Below, piece after piece: positions 37,012-46,839 of a stretch of DNA of 64,000 nucleotides. This DNA comes from Phytopythium helicoides (lineage: Eukaryota > Oomycota > Peronosporomycetes > Pythiales > Pythiaceae): NCBI GenBank assembly GCA_024867545.1, contig JANFNE010000027.1, positions 434,001 through 498,000 on the forward strand, written 5' to 3'. The position numbers and the translations under genes are program-made. Under the pieces are notes generated by a model. That model did not search any database. It was not told the origin of the DNA and saw nothing but the letters and a program-made list of their open reading frames with translations. Each line of letters begins with the position of its first letter. Position 1 is the first letter of the stretch.

Positions 37012-38877
37012 TCACATGCGGCCCACAGCCTCCATTCCCACAAGCTGCAGCCCCCGTCGCAGCACCGCGTCCGTGGCTGCACACAGCACAAGCCGCGAGT
37101 CCTGGCGAGCGTCACCCACGACCCGGCAGCTCTCGTAGAAGACGTGGAACTGCGCTGCCACGCGGAACAGATAATCGCACAAGTAGTGCGGGTACAGGTG
37201 AGCTAGCGCTGCAGCCACTTCGTCGTCGAACTGGCTTAGCAGCAGCGCGAGTGCGCGCTCGGAAGCGTGCCAGTCATTTGACGCGACCACGAGTGTGTCC
37301 TCCACGCCAGCCGTTGCCAGCAGCTCCGACCACTCGCGCAGAGAAGAAGAGCTCGCCTTGCGCAGGATGCCCTGCAGACGCGCACTCGCGTACATGAGGT
37401 ACACGCCCGTGTTGCCGCGCAGGTTGAGCACCTGGTCGAACGCAAACTTGTAGTTGCGCTCGCGCTGCTGCGCCAAGTCGAAGTAGCGCACAGCAGCGTC
37501 GCCAATCACTCGGTTCTGCTGTTCACGCTCCTCCTCTGTCATGTCGGTATGCACACCCGCTGAAGTTGCTGACGCCAGTGATCGACGCATGCACTCAGCG
37601 GCAGCGCCATCAAGCAGGTCGTCGAGATAGTCGAAGGCACCATTGCGCGAGCTGAGCTTGGCGCCGTCCTTGCCCAGCACCAAACCAAATGGCGCGTGCA
37701 CGAGCTTGACGTCGCTCTTGCCTTCGCGCGATGTCCAGCCGGCCATCTTGGCAGCAGCGAAAAGGTGTCGGAAGTGGTGTTGCTGGCTCATGTCGGTCAC
37801 GTACACGATCTCGTCGTAGGTTGTGGCGTCCACGCCCGGGAACCCGTGGATGCGCGAGTACAGGCACGCGAGATCGATGGTCGCGTACAGGAATCCGCCG
37901 TCTGACTTTTGCACGAGCATGGGCGGCTTGTCTGCTCCATCCACGAAGATGCCGAGCGCTCCGCGAGACTCAATAGCGAGCCCGGAGGCCTTGAGTCCCT
38001 CGACGACCTGCGGCACGAGCGGCAGGTACGTTGATTCGCCGCGCTCCTCGACGTTGACGCGCAGGCGGTCGAACGTCCTCGCGTACGCCTCGCGACTGAC
38101 CTGACACGCACGCGCCCACGTCTCGCGCACCCTTGGGTCAATATCGGCGTCTGGGTCGCCTAGGTGCTGCATCTGGATGACGGTCGCGTCCACCTTGCTC
38201 TTGAAGGCGTCATCGCCGGCAGCCAGTCGTCGCTTGCCTGCTTCGTAGCTAGATCCGAGCTGTGCGTCCGACAGCGTGTCCAGCGGTACACCGCTCTCCA
38301 TGAGCTCCACGACGAGCGTGGCGAGCGCCGAGCCGACGTCGCCCGTGTGGCTGACGCGCGCGACGCGGTGACCGCGGAACTCGAGCAGGTTGCACAGCGT
38401 GTCTCCGATGACGCTCGAGCGCAGGTGTCCGACGTGCAGCTTCTTGCCGAGGTTGGGCGCCGCGAAGTCCACGAGGATGCGTCTGCTGTCCGCGTTCTCC
38501 TCCGGCGGCGTGGGCTGCACGCCCTCGGTGGCCATGCGCACCGCGTGGCGCGCCAGGAAGCGGTCGTCCAGCACGAGGTTGACGAATCCGTTGGCCGACA
38601 CGAACGCGCGCCGCAGCATCCGCGCGTCGTCCATGGCGTCCACCAGGTCCTGGGCGAGCCTCGCAGGCGGCAGCTTGTCGCCGCGCAGCAGTCCGTTGCT
38701 GAGCGCCAGCGCCACGCTCGTCTGGTAGTCGGCGTCCTTCTGCGCCGAGCGCCGCACGCCCAGCAGCGGCGGCAGCGCGCGCTCCTGCCCTTCCGCGTCC
38801 ACCCCCAGCGCCGGCCGCGCGTGCCGCAGCGCCTGGCGCACGGCGGCCTCCAGCGCCCTCGCCGTCGACAGCGCCAT
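37012..38877 (-). CDS. RARS: Arginyl-tRNA synthetase
   Basis: 621-aa class Ia synthetase charging tRNA-Arg, intronless. The N-terminal Add1-like domain is about residues 1-125. The Rossmann catalytic domain opens with VDFAAPNLGKKLHVGH, where HVGH (148-151) is the HIGH signature, and SHTGDVG follows. The KMSKS equivalent is KLSSRNG. The C-terminal DALR anticodon-binding domain begins around NRVIGDAAVRYFDLAQQRER and includes TGVYLMYASARLQ, ending with the conserved ESCRVVG...RLVLCAATDAV. Length fits the single cytosolic type; I see no convincing mitochondrial presequence. The promoter is shared closely with the divergent PHD gene. Confidence 0.97.
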   Translation of the reverse strand: MALSTARALEAAVRQALRHARPALGVDAEGQERALPPLLGVRRSAQKDADYQTSVALALSNGLLRGDKLPPARLAQDLVDAMDDARMLRRAFVSANGFVNLVLDDRFLARHAVRMATEGVQPTPPEENADSRRILVDFAAPNLGKKLHVGHLRSSVIGDTLCNLLEFRGHRVARVSHTGDVGSALATLVVELMESGVPLDTLSDAQLGSSYEAGKRRLAAGDDAFKSKVDATVIQMQHLGDPDADIDPRVRETWARACQVSREAYARTFDRLRVNVEERGESTYLPLVPQVVEGLKASGLAIESRGALGIFVDGADKPPMLVQKSDGGFLYATIDLACLYSRIHGFPGVDATTYDEIVYVTDMSQQHHFRHLFAAAKMAGWTSREGKSDVKLVHAPFGLVLGKDGAKLSSRNGAFDYLDDLLDGAAAECMRRSLASATSAGVHTDMTEEEREQQNRVIGDAAVRYFDLAQQRERNYKFAFDQVLNLRGNTGVYLMYASARLQGILRKASSSSLREWSELLATAGVEDTLVVASNDWHASERALALLLSQFDDEVAAALAHLYPHYLCDYLFRVAAQFHVFYESCRVVGDARQDSRLVLCAATDAVLRRGLQLVGMEAVGRM

Positions 38878-38999
38878 CTCTTCCAGGCGTATCCACCTAC
38901 CTTCCTATCTACCTACCACCCATGAGTCTCCATGTCGCGCGAAGGTGCCTGGTTTCCCTTTCCGCCCGGATCCAACGGCAATCAGCGGGACGGGACGAC

Positions 39000-41900
39000 A
39001 TGGAGGCGCCGCCCGCATGCCCCGTGTGCCTGCGCGCGTTCGCGGACGGCGCCGAGCTGGCGCTGCACGTCGCGCAGTGCGCCGCGCCGCCGTCGACCAG
39101 GGCGCCGCGCCCCTCGCCGCCCATGCGCAGCTGCCCCATGTGCCTCCACGTGTACGCGCGCGGCACGCTGCCGCACGAGATCGCCTTCCACGAGCACGAG
39201 TGCGCGCGCGCCAACGACCGCCCGAGGCCGCAGACGCCGGCGGCCGCCAGCAGCAAGCGCGCGCGCGCGGACGACGGCCAGGACGACCCGGAGGCGCCGC
39301 CAGCAGCCAGCGCTGCGACGCTCGACGGACGCGTCGCGCTCTTCCCGGACGACTGCTGCCTCTGCGGCGCGGGGGGCAGGGGCCTGCTGCGCTGCGACGG
39401 CGCGTGCGCGCGCGCGTTCCACCTCCACTGCGTAGAGGAGCTCCAGGCGCCAGCGGCGGTCAGCGAGACCGCCAACGCGGCCAGACGCGCGCAGCAGCAG
39501 CACTGGACATGCGCAGAGTGCTTCCGCGGACTGCACCGCTGCCACGCCTGCGGGTTCCTCGGCAGCGACGCCAAGGACCTCGTGCGCTGCTCGGTCGCAG
39601 ACTGCGGATTCTACTTCCACCGCATGTGCCTGCCCGACGAGGCGACGGCCGCGCCGTCCGAGTTCGTATGCCCGCGCCACACGTGCAGCAAGTGCGGCGC
39701 CATGGAGACAAACATGGCACGCTGCCTCAGCTGCGTCAAGTGCTACGCCATGACCCATCTGCGATGTCGACCAGGAGCAGGACAGGCGACCGACGCGGGT
39801 GTCGGCGGCTCCAACCTGCACGTATGCTCGCTCTGCCGGCTCGACCACCCGATCATCAAGCCCAGCCCCCACGTCGGCAATTCGTTCCGCCGCAGGTGCG
39901 CAAACGGCGACATCGTCCTCATCCTCGAATACAACAACGCGCTGCTACCAGCTAGTGCGCGTGAGGCGGCTCCAAACGCGTATAACCAGTGGGGCGTCGT
40001 CACGAACGTGGAGAACATGGAGCCTCCAGGAAGCGGCAACCAGCTACTGTCCGTGAGCTTGTTCTCGGATGACAGCTCGATTATCGTCCCCAACCGTTAT
40101 GTGTTGCGCGTAGCGTCGGCGAATTCGTTCGCGTCTCCTGCTGCGATGATGCGCGAGTGCGTCAAGATGCACGCTGTCGTGGAGCTCAATCTGCGCATCC
40201 TGGAGAACGCAGAACAGCCTGTTGCGGCTCGGAACGCCGTCAGAGCGAGCTGTGTTGCTGCCTTTGGCGCACGATTGGAGGCGCTGTCCATTTCGAATGG
40301 GCTTGCAGAGGCGGCTCGTGGCGAGGCTGAGCTGGAGAATTTCTGGAGCGAAGCCGCTCCCCGTCGGTATCGTGACCAAGACGATGCGGCAGGTCGGTTT
40401 GTCCCTGTCTACATGTTCCTGGACACTCGTAGTGGAGGACCTCAAACTGTGCGAAAGGCGAACGTGGGCAAGCACAATGAGTTCCAGTCGGGCTCTGCGA
40501 ACACTTCTCCTCCAAATGAAGCTGACGTCGATATGGAAGACGCCAACGGCTCCAACAATAACAGTAGCTATGACGCTTCTAGTTCTACGGCCGCAAGCAC
40601 ACCGTCTTCGACAAAGACACGTGAGAACGCATCGGCGGCAGAGCTGATCGAAGCTAGCGAGACTCCGAGTACGACCGCATCGGATGCCCAGCCTGTCGCA
40701 GACGAAGAACATCAAGTCACTGCAAGCCCTACGATCGATAGCTCTATGGAGGTGTCTCCTGAAGCAGAAGAATCATCGCCGTCAAGCACAGCAGTTTCTG
40801 TCAGCGGTGTAGTTGCCAACCCTGAAGTGACTGTGGCGGTTGAAATCGCTGAGGTGACTGTAATGCCAGCGGTAGAAGGCGATGTTAATACAGAAGTGCT
40901 GGAAGAGGCGATGATAATCCCAGCTGAAGATGACGCCGAGCCAATGGCTCCAAAGAACCTGAATCAGCCCTCTACAGACAAGACTCCAGATGCGGAAATG
41001 GAAGAAACGAAGAAAATCCCGGAGGTGATCGAATCTGCTACTTCCGCATCACCACCACACGATACAGCGGAAAATGATAATGCCCTTTCCAATCGCGATC
41101 TAAAGAAAGAAGCCGAAGAGAAAGAAGTTGAGCTCAAAGAGGCGCAAGATAAGGAGGTTGAGGCGAAAGTTGTCGAGCAGAAAGCAGCTGAAGAGAAGGA
41201 GCGAATTGTTTTTGAAGAAGCCAAAGATTCCAGCATGAGTGACGTTGACGATGGCAAAAAGCGTGGGTCTACTTCTCCGACCGAGGATATCCCCGCTGCC
41301 AAGCGTGCTAAGGTTGTTGACAGTTCCATCATGAGCGCCAAGGTGCTTGACACTGCTTTCTCTAAGCTCAAGACGTCTCAAGCAATGCCTGCGTTCACTC
41401 CGTTGCCACCACCTTTCGATAAGCCAAAGTCAGCGATGCCACTCGGGAGTGTTCCTATTGCTACGCGGCCAGTGCGGACGCGCAAACAAAAGCTTTTGAC
41501 AGAATTTCCTCCAGCGCTGATCAACGAGCTGGAAAACAAGGTCGGTGCCTACTTTCATGAAGAGAGTTTGCCCTCGAGAAGTCGCTTGGCCTCGGACGTG
41601 GACTCGTTTCCATGCGCAGCACACGCGGCGCTGTTTCGCCCCGCTTTCTACCGCCCTAGTGTTGTGCTTAACCGTGCGCGCGGCGGCCGGCGCATTCAGG
41701 GCATCAGTCGCGTGCTTGTGAGCCAGGACAAACGAAATCTCAAGTGTTTTATTCAGTCGGCGCGCCACTCGCCGGTCGCCTGCCCGTCAGCGACAAACGG
41801 TCAATCGACACAGCACCGCGTGTTCTTTGAAGTCGATTTGCTCACGATCTCAAGTTTTGCGCAGCTCATGACTGCGGTGAACAGCAAGATCCAGGTGGCG

Positions 41901-42122
41901 CTTGAGGAGGTTCCGCGGTTCACCCAGGAACTTTTCCAGATGGAGTCGCGCGCGGCTTTGCGCTGGCTTGACCAGCAGCAGAGACGACGTCGCAGCGAGC
42001 GCCAGTTGCGCATGGCGCTTTGGTACTGCTGCTACGATGGCTCGCGACGTGAGATTACACTTGATGGTCGGCCCCGACAGCAAGCGACTGGATGTGCTTT
42101 TGTGCGAACGTTTGCCACCTGA
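39000..42122 (+). CDS. Large PHD/zinc-finger chromatin protein
   Basis: 1040 aa from ATG 39000 (G at -3, G at +4); an earlier in-frame ATG at 38922 has weaker context and would add 26 residues. N-terminus: two C2HC/UBZ-like fingers (CPVCLRAF...HVAQC and CPMCLHVY...HEC). Then a run of Cys/His fingers typical of NSD-like PHD arrays (CCLCGAGGRGLLRCDGACAR, FHLHC, CHACGFLG, CGFYFHRMC, CPRHTCSKCG, MTHLRC). Next comes a segment with KPSPHVGNSFRRRC, and then a long Ser/Thr/Glu-rich disordered region with a charged helix (KEAEEKEVELKEAQDKEVEA). The C-terminal 190 residues are ordered again (GYFHEESLP-like, FEVDLLTISSFAQLMTAVNS, ESRAALRWLDQQQRR). Likely a histone-tail reader. No SET domain follows, so it is not a complete NSD methyltransferase. 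Confidence 0.88.
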   Translation: MEAPPACPVCLRAFADGAELALHVAQCAAPPSTRAPRPSPPMRSCPMCLHVYARGTLPHEIAFHEHECARANDRPRPQTPAAASSKRARADDGQDDPEAPPAASAATLDGRVALFPDDCCLCGAGGRGLLRCDGACARAFHLHCVEELQAPAAVSETANAARRAQQQHWTCAECFRGLHRCHACGFLGSDAKDLVRCSVADCGFYFHRMCLPDEATAAPSEFVCPRHTCSKCGAMETNMARCLSCVKCYAMTHLRCRPGAGQATDAGVGGSNLHVCSLCRLDHPIIKPSPHVGNSFRRRCANGDIVLILEYNNALLPASAREAAPNAYNQWGVVTNVENMEPPGSGNQLLSVSLFSDDSSIIVPNRYVLRVASANSFASPAAMMRECVKMHAVVELNLRILENAEQPVAARNAVRASCVAAFGARLEALSISNGLAEAARGEAELENFWSEAAPRRYRDQDDAAGRFVPVYMFLDTRSGGPQTVRKANVGKHNEFQSGSANTSPPNEADVDMEDANGSNNNSSYDASSSTAASTPSSTKTRENASAAELIEASETPSTTASDAQPVADEEHQVTASPTIDSSMEVSPEAEESSPSSTAVSVSGVVANPEVTVAVEIAEVTVMPAVEGDVNTEVLEEAMIIPAEDDAEPMAPKNLNQPSTDKTPDAEMEETKKIPEVIESATSASPPHDTAENDNALSNRDLKKEAEEKEVELKEAQDKEVEAKVVEQKAAEEKERIVFEEAKDSSMSDVDDGKKRGSTSPTEDIPAAKRAKVVDSSIMSAKVLDTAFSKLKTSQAMPAFTPLPPPFDKPKSAMPLGSVPIATRPVRTRKQKLLTEFPPALINELENKVGAYFHEESLPSRSRLASDVDSFPCAAHAALFRPAFYRPSVVLNRARGGRRIQGISRVLVSQDKRNLKCFIQSARHSPVACPSATNGQSTQHRVFFEVDLLTISSFAQLMTAVNSKIQVALEEVPRFTQELFQMESRAALRWLDQQQRRRRSERQLRMALWYCCYDGSRREITLDGRPRQQATGCAFVRTFAT

Positions 42123-43798
42123 CGCTGACGCTCGATATGCCTCCGCTTGTGCAACAGCCAGTGAGCAGCATCGGCATGAGCCATGGCATGGTTTCGGCAG
42201 TCAGTGTCCGCGGGCAGTAGTTTGAGCGTTGTCCTTTGACGAGCCATAAAAATGAAACCCGTTGAAAATAACGTGTTGACGCGACGATTTCGGCAGTACA
42301 AACTCTTGAATCGTTGATACGAACAGTAAAACAAGATACAAGTTTGATGCTGACTCAAGCTATGGTGCTGCAGATGGAGGTGGGTGTTTGGATGCCGACG
42401 AGCTAGCTGTTGGGTGCCAGGGCTCACTGTTGAAGGATGGTACTGACTTCTTCACTATCAATCTTGTTGTTGAATTCTTCATAAGGACACCCGCTTTGCT
42501 CTACTCGATTCGTTTTGTGCGCGCGACCTCAGCGTCGCTCGTGCTTTTTGCGCCACCCAAAATGTCCTTGTCCTCTCCGACATGCCAAGATACTCATTAC
42601 ATTAACGATCAGTTTGCCTTCGCAGCATTGACGTGGTCTTCTAGCCGCGTGCAGTTGAGCTCGTCCCTTGAACACTGGTTGTCTCCAGTATGTTATGAAT
42701 GTTGTTGGATATGCTTGCACATCTGTTTAGTTCTCGTTGAAGATGGAGTTAGCTCACTCTCGTTGTGGTGATTGTAAGAGCATCAGGATATATCAGTGAT
42801 GAGAAAGCGGATGGCATATCTGCACGCACGCATGAATGAGTGCAACTGACAGAGAGCTAAGCAATCCGGAGATCAGTGTATGCTGCCCACTGAGGTCTCT
42901 CTGCCAACTTTTTGATCCAAGCTGCGTACTAATTTTCTGTGGCACTCTCACTTCTTAAAAGACCGCATCGTCGTGGTCCGAAATGCTGTCCTTGACGACG
43001 AAATGCTGTTCTTGACGACCCTGGCGCGCTCAAAGTACCACTTTCTGCTTACTGGGTTTTTCCTCCAGTATCCGAATAGTCCTCACGGACACCCCCATCG
43101 ATCTGCACCACCTCGTCATAGCGCTTTTCGGTGATGTCATTTGGCTGTGTCGGATTGGGAGATTCTTTTGCTTGCTGCTCGGCCTCGTTTTGACAGCACA
43201 TCGATGACTGGGAGGTCAGCTATGAGACCAAACGTGAAGACCACGGTGATGCTCATGAGAGGTGAGAACGGACAGTATTCATTTCGATTTCCTCACTGGT
43301 AGGAGGTCACTCGTGGACGTGACACGACCAAACGTGTACAGTAGATGAGTCCACCCACAAGGCATTGTAGAGGGTTTGGCGGTTCGGAGCAATCTGGCTT
43401 GCACTGCGTTTGCTGCACGTCTGCACGAATGGTTAAAGCGTCCGTTGATCAACTTGGCAAATTTTTGGGCATGGAAACTCTCCGCCGAAGAGTCCCCAGG
43501 TTGCTATGCCGAGCACCTTCTGAGGGAAGAGAGACTCGGGAATCGTGCTTGATCCTTATGTTGAGATCTTCTAGATCCTCATCATTGAGCAGTGAGCGCG
43601 GTGAGACCTCAAAGGACAGCACGTAAATCTTCGTCCACGCGCAATGTGTAAGACGCAAAAATGATGGCTCCATCCGCTTCGTCTGCCTCGGTTGAAAATC
43701 GTTTCATCACCTTCGTAAAAATCACATTCATTACATCAATCACAACTTGGTTCTGGTCCCCCTCGTGGCTGGCTTACATCGCGCCATCTTCGACATCT
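42123..43798. other. 1.7 kb region without a supported gene
   Basis: Between the PHD gene and the 3' end of ankyrin copy 1. Only short frames. Homology with the other ankyrin arm continues for about 55 bp past the stop (to about 43745). Nothing else recognised on either strand. Confidence 0.55.
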
Positions 43799-43957
43799 TC
43801 ACGCGAGCAACACGTCCAAAAGCAATGTACACACGACGGAAGTCGCGCCTTCACGGAGTGCCCACGCTTTCATCGCCTGCGCGGCCTGTCATCAAGGTAA
43901 TCCGTGTCAATTGACGTCGGATACAACACGAGAGCGTGCGCATCATCGTATTAACAA

Positions 43958-43988
<31 letters not shown>

Positions 43989-46202
43989 CTGCTCTGCGCG
44001 ACTGAGGTCGGACGAGATCAGCATTAGTAGCAGCACGAACACGGCCTCCTCCATGTACGCTCCCCACACAAGTGCAGAAAGCAACCGCCGGTGGTGCTTG
44101 GATGAGATAACATCACATGGGACAATGTGAGTCGGATCATCGACAAGTCAACCTCAACAATACGCCGAGATCAATCATATACGCTTACCGGGTCGGCGAT
44201 GCACCCTACCTCGACAACGGCCTCCACAAGTGTGGGTATGGCCGAGGGCTTGGTCTTGTAGAGCCAGGAAGCCAGCAATGGTGTCATCTACGGTGTTTGA
44301 ACGTTTGGGGACGAATCGTATTCCATCTGAGGAGAATCTAGAGCAAAACCTCACCTCGTCGCGACGAGCCACGGTCGGGAGAACAAAGTGACCACCATGT
44401 GCCACCAGGGCTTTCATTATCCGTACGCTGTGATGACTCCGAGCTGCCAACACGAGCGGCGAGCACCCATCCTATTTCAGATACGAAACAAACCATTAAC
44501 AAATGTGAACCATTCAATCACGAATATCAATTGAACCTTGTCGAGAAGACTGGGGTTCGCACCAAAGTCCCCGAGTACGGCGATCTCAGAGTCTCCTAAG
44601 CACATGGCGGCCGAGTGGTATGGCGAGAAACCCGAACGTGGGAGCTGAAAATGGGCATTGGCACCACGTTCAAGAAGAAATCGCAGAATGTCGGGTCGAC
44701 CGTAAGCACATGCGAGGTGCACCGCCGGTCGGGGTTCGCTGTTCGTCTCCTGTGAGTTTGATGGTATCCAATCCATCGGTGCGCTGTAGTCGAGTAGGAA
44801 GCGCACACATTCAAATGTGTCGTACTCGACTGCGAGGAGTAGCAGATCTCCCAGTAGCTGTTGTTTGTTAGACTGTGAACAGCTGTCAGTCATGCTGTTT
44901 CAACAACAACAAAATATGGATACTGTACAAGTCGCCTAACTCACCTCATTCGAGCTGCGCTCGACCGGCATCGTGTTCATGAATTTGTCGAAGAGCATGT
45001 CGAGCACACTCACATTGTCGTGGCGGATGGCCATTCGGATCGTCTCTTCCTGCATCCAGGATCGATAAATCACGATGAAATGGGTGAGAGGATGGATTTG
45101 CTTCAGCCAACAAGCACAAAGGTTGGATTCAGCCTCACCCCGTGAAGTTGTAGCAGCTCCGATGGACCCGCTGTCAGAAGCCGCTCGATAATGTCAGTGA
45201 ATCCGTTCTCGCCGGCCACGTCGAGAGCTGTGCGGCCGTTCTTGTCGTGAACTAGTGTGTCTGCACCATGATCCAGCAACTTCTCGACGTGCTTGATGAG
45301 TCCGTACTCGGTGGCGAGTAGCAGCAGTGACTCGCCTATCTGTGGAGCGGCATGCTTTTCAGACGGTGGCTTCGGTCCTCGTATCATGATCGATGAAATC
45401 GAGGATCCGGATCAAATGCATGCCACGTACATGGCAACGACAGTTGACATCTGCACCGCGATCGAGCAGCAAGTCGAGCATGGTGGTGTCCATGTCTCGG
45501 TACGAGGACCTGTCGGCTCGAGCTCTGCGCTTGAAACGCGCCGCCTGTCATTCATGGTGGGATCATTTCCGTGGTCGTCAGGTTGGCGTTGCTGTAGTTT
45601 TGCGTTTGTCGGCAAACGAAGACGCACGCTGACAGCGGGAGGCGACCGGAAGTCGAGTCTCTGGGACCTCTGCAGCGGCACCGCCCGCATCTCCTCGAGT
45701 CCCACGCGCAGCAGCTCGACCTGGAGCGGCGTCATCTCTGTCTGTGATACCAATGGCATGGGGAGATTCCCGATTGGGGAATCGGAAAACACCGTTTTAG
45801 CTCCGTGGATTTGGCACACAGCCCAGCGTCGCAGTCCATCTAGACAATCAATCGCTACGCACGGCGTCTCGCGCTTCCAGGTCGGCGCCCGCGTCCAGCA
45901 GCAGCTCGGCGATGGCAGGGCGGTTGCTCCACGCGCTCAAGTGCAGCGCCGTCGCGAGCCGCAGGGTCTGTGCATTGTCATGAGCCGTTGCCGTCGGATG
46001 ATATTTTGACACTTTGCATTAGCAAGAGACAACAATCACGAATCCACTGTATCGACCGACTGACTGATACAGTAGTACGTACCGCGTGGTTGACGTGCGC
46101 ATCGAGCAGCTCCGGGTGGTCGGCCAGCATCTCTCGCGCGGCTTGGACGTCTCCGTCGTCGGCTGCGATCGCCCATCGTCGGAGTAACGAGGGCTCGAGC
46201 AT
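43799..46202 (-). CDS. Ankyrin-repeat protein, copy 1 (11 exons, all phase 0)
   Basis: Complement of 43799..43885, 43989..44096, 44189..44287, 44355..44471, 44537..44857, 44945..45049, 45139..45339, 45431..45544, 45628..45741, 45863..45967 and 46083..46202; 496 aa. Every exon is a multiple of three (87-321 nt), so all introns are phase 0. Recognisable ankyrin units include TALHLSAWSNRPAVAELLLD and AGADLEARDA, LLDLLLDRGADVN-type, LLLLATEYGLIKHVEKLLDH then GADTLVHDKNGRTALDVAGE, AVHLACAYGRPDILRFLLER then GAN, and GCSPLVLAARSH. Most single exons are 33-40 codons, about one repeat; the 67- and 107-codon exons are about two and three. No other domain, signal peptide or TM seen. A long AC dinucleotide run lies in intron 10. 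Probably an intracellular scaffold; partner unknown. Confidence 0.88.
43957..43984. repeat. (AC)n microsatellite in intron 10 of ankyrin copy 1
   Basis: About 14 AC units directly downstream of the donor of the last intron (GTGAGTGTGTG on the gene strand). In copy 2 the same place reads GTGAGTGTGTATGTGTATG, an interrupted version. Confidence 0.9.
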
Positions 46203-46839
46203 GATGAGGTCTCCTTGAGCGTGGAGCGAGTGGGCTGGAGGAGTGTGCCGGAGACCGACAAAGTGGGAGTGAACTTTTGGCGAGGGGCCGATCTTCTCTT
46301 GTTCGTCTGTGGAAGGTGGCTTCGTACGCCTACGCAACAAAGATCGAAACGGTGGTAGCGTGCGGGTGAGGCCATCTATACTTGTAACAATACAGAGTCG
46401 GCTCTGTACTGTACCCTGCAACTAATTCGGATACTTTGTGCAAGCTGGCCACTTCAGTGGATGCGGGCTTGCAGAAGATTGCAATGAGAGTGTTCGTTGA
46501 ACTTCCAAAGCCATCGGCCTCACGCTGATGAGTGAGGACCCGATGCGTAGACCGAGATCTCACACGTCTTCCTACAGAGCAATGTCAAGGCTTCTTGTGC
46601 TTCCCCGACAACGTCAGGACATTAGCAAGGGTCGAGCACCGTAGATTCGAGTCACCTTCACACGCAAGAACGTCCAAGACAAAAACTGTATCGTATCATA
46701 GTGCACCCGCTTTGTCCCGCGCCGTTTCGACCAGGCGCTTCCAAATCCGCATTCCATACGAAACTTCATTCACTCCCACTTTGTCGGTCTCCGGCACACT
46801 CCTCCAGCCCACTCGCTCCACGCTCAAGGAGACCTCATC
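46203..46839. promoter_or_regulatory. Divergent promoter region of the ankyrin pair
   Basis: 637 bp between the two ATGs. The outer roughly 70 bp on each side are the same sequence in inverted orientation (CCACTTTGTCGG...CTCAAGGAGACCTCATC before each ATG). The central 500 bp is unique, with no gene. Confidence 0.6.

Noticed and set aside
38164..38925. 253-codon frame antisense to the ArgRS start
   Set aside because: Arg/His/Val-rich shadow of a GC-rich gene with strong codon bias on the other strand.
43345..43673. Short frames on both strands downstream of ankyrin copy 1, considered as an extra domain of that gene
   Set aside because: The last ankyrin exon ends in a stop conserved in both copies, and homology between arms ends before this point.
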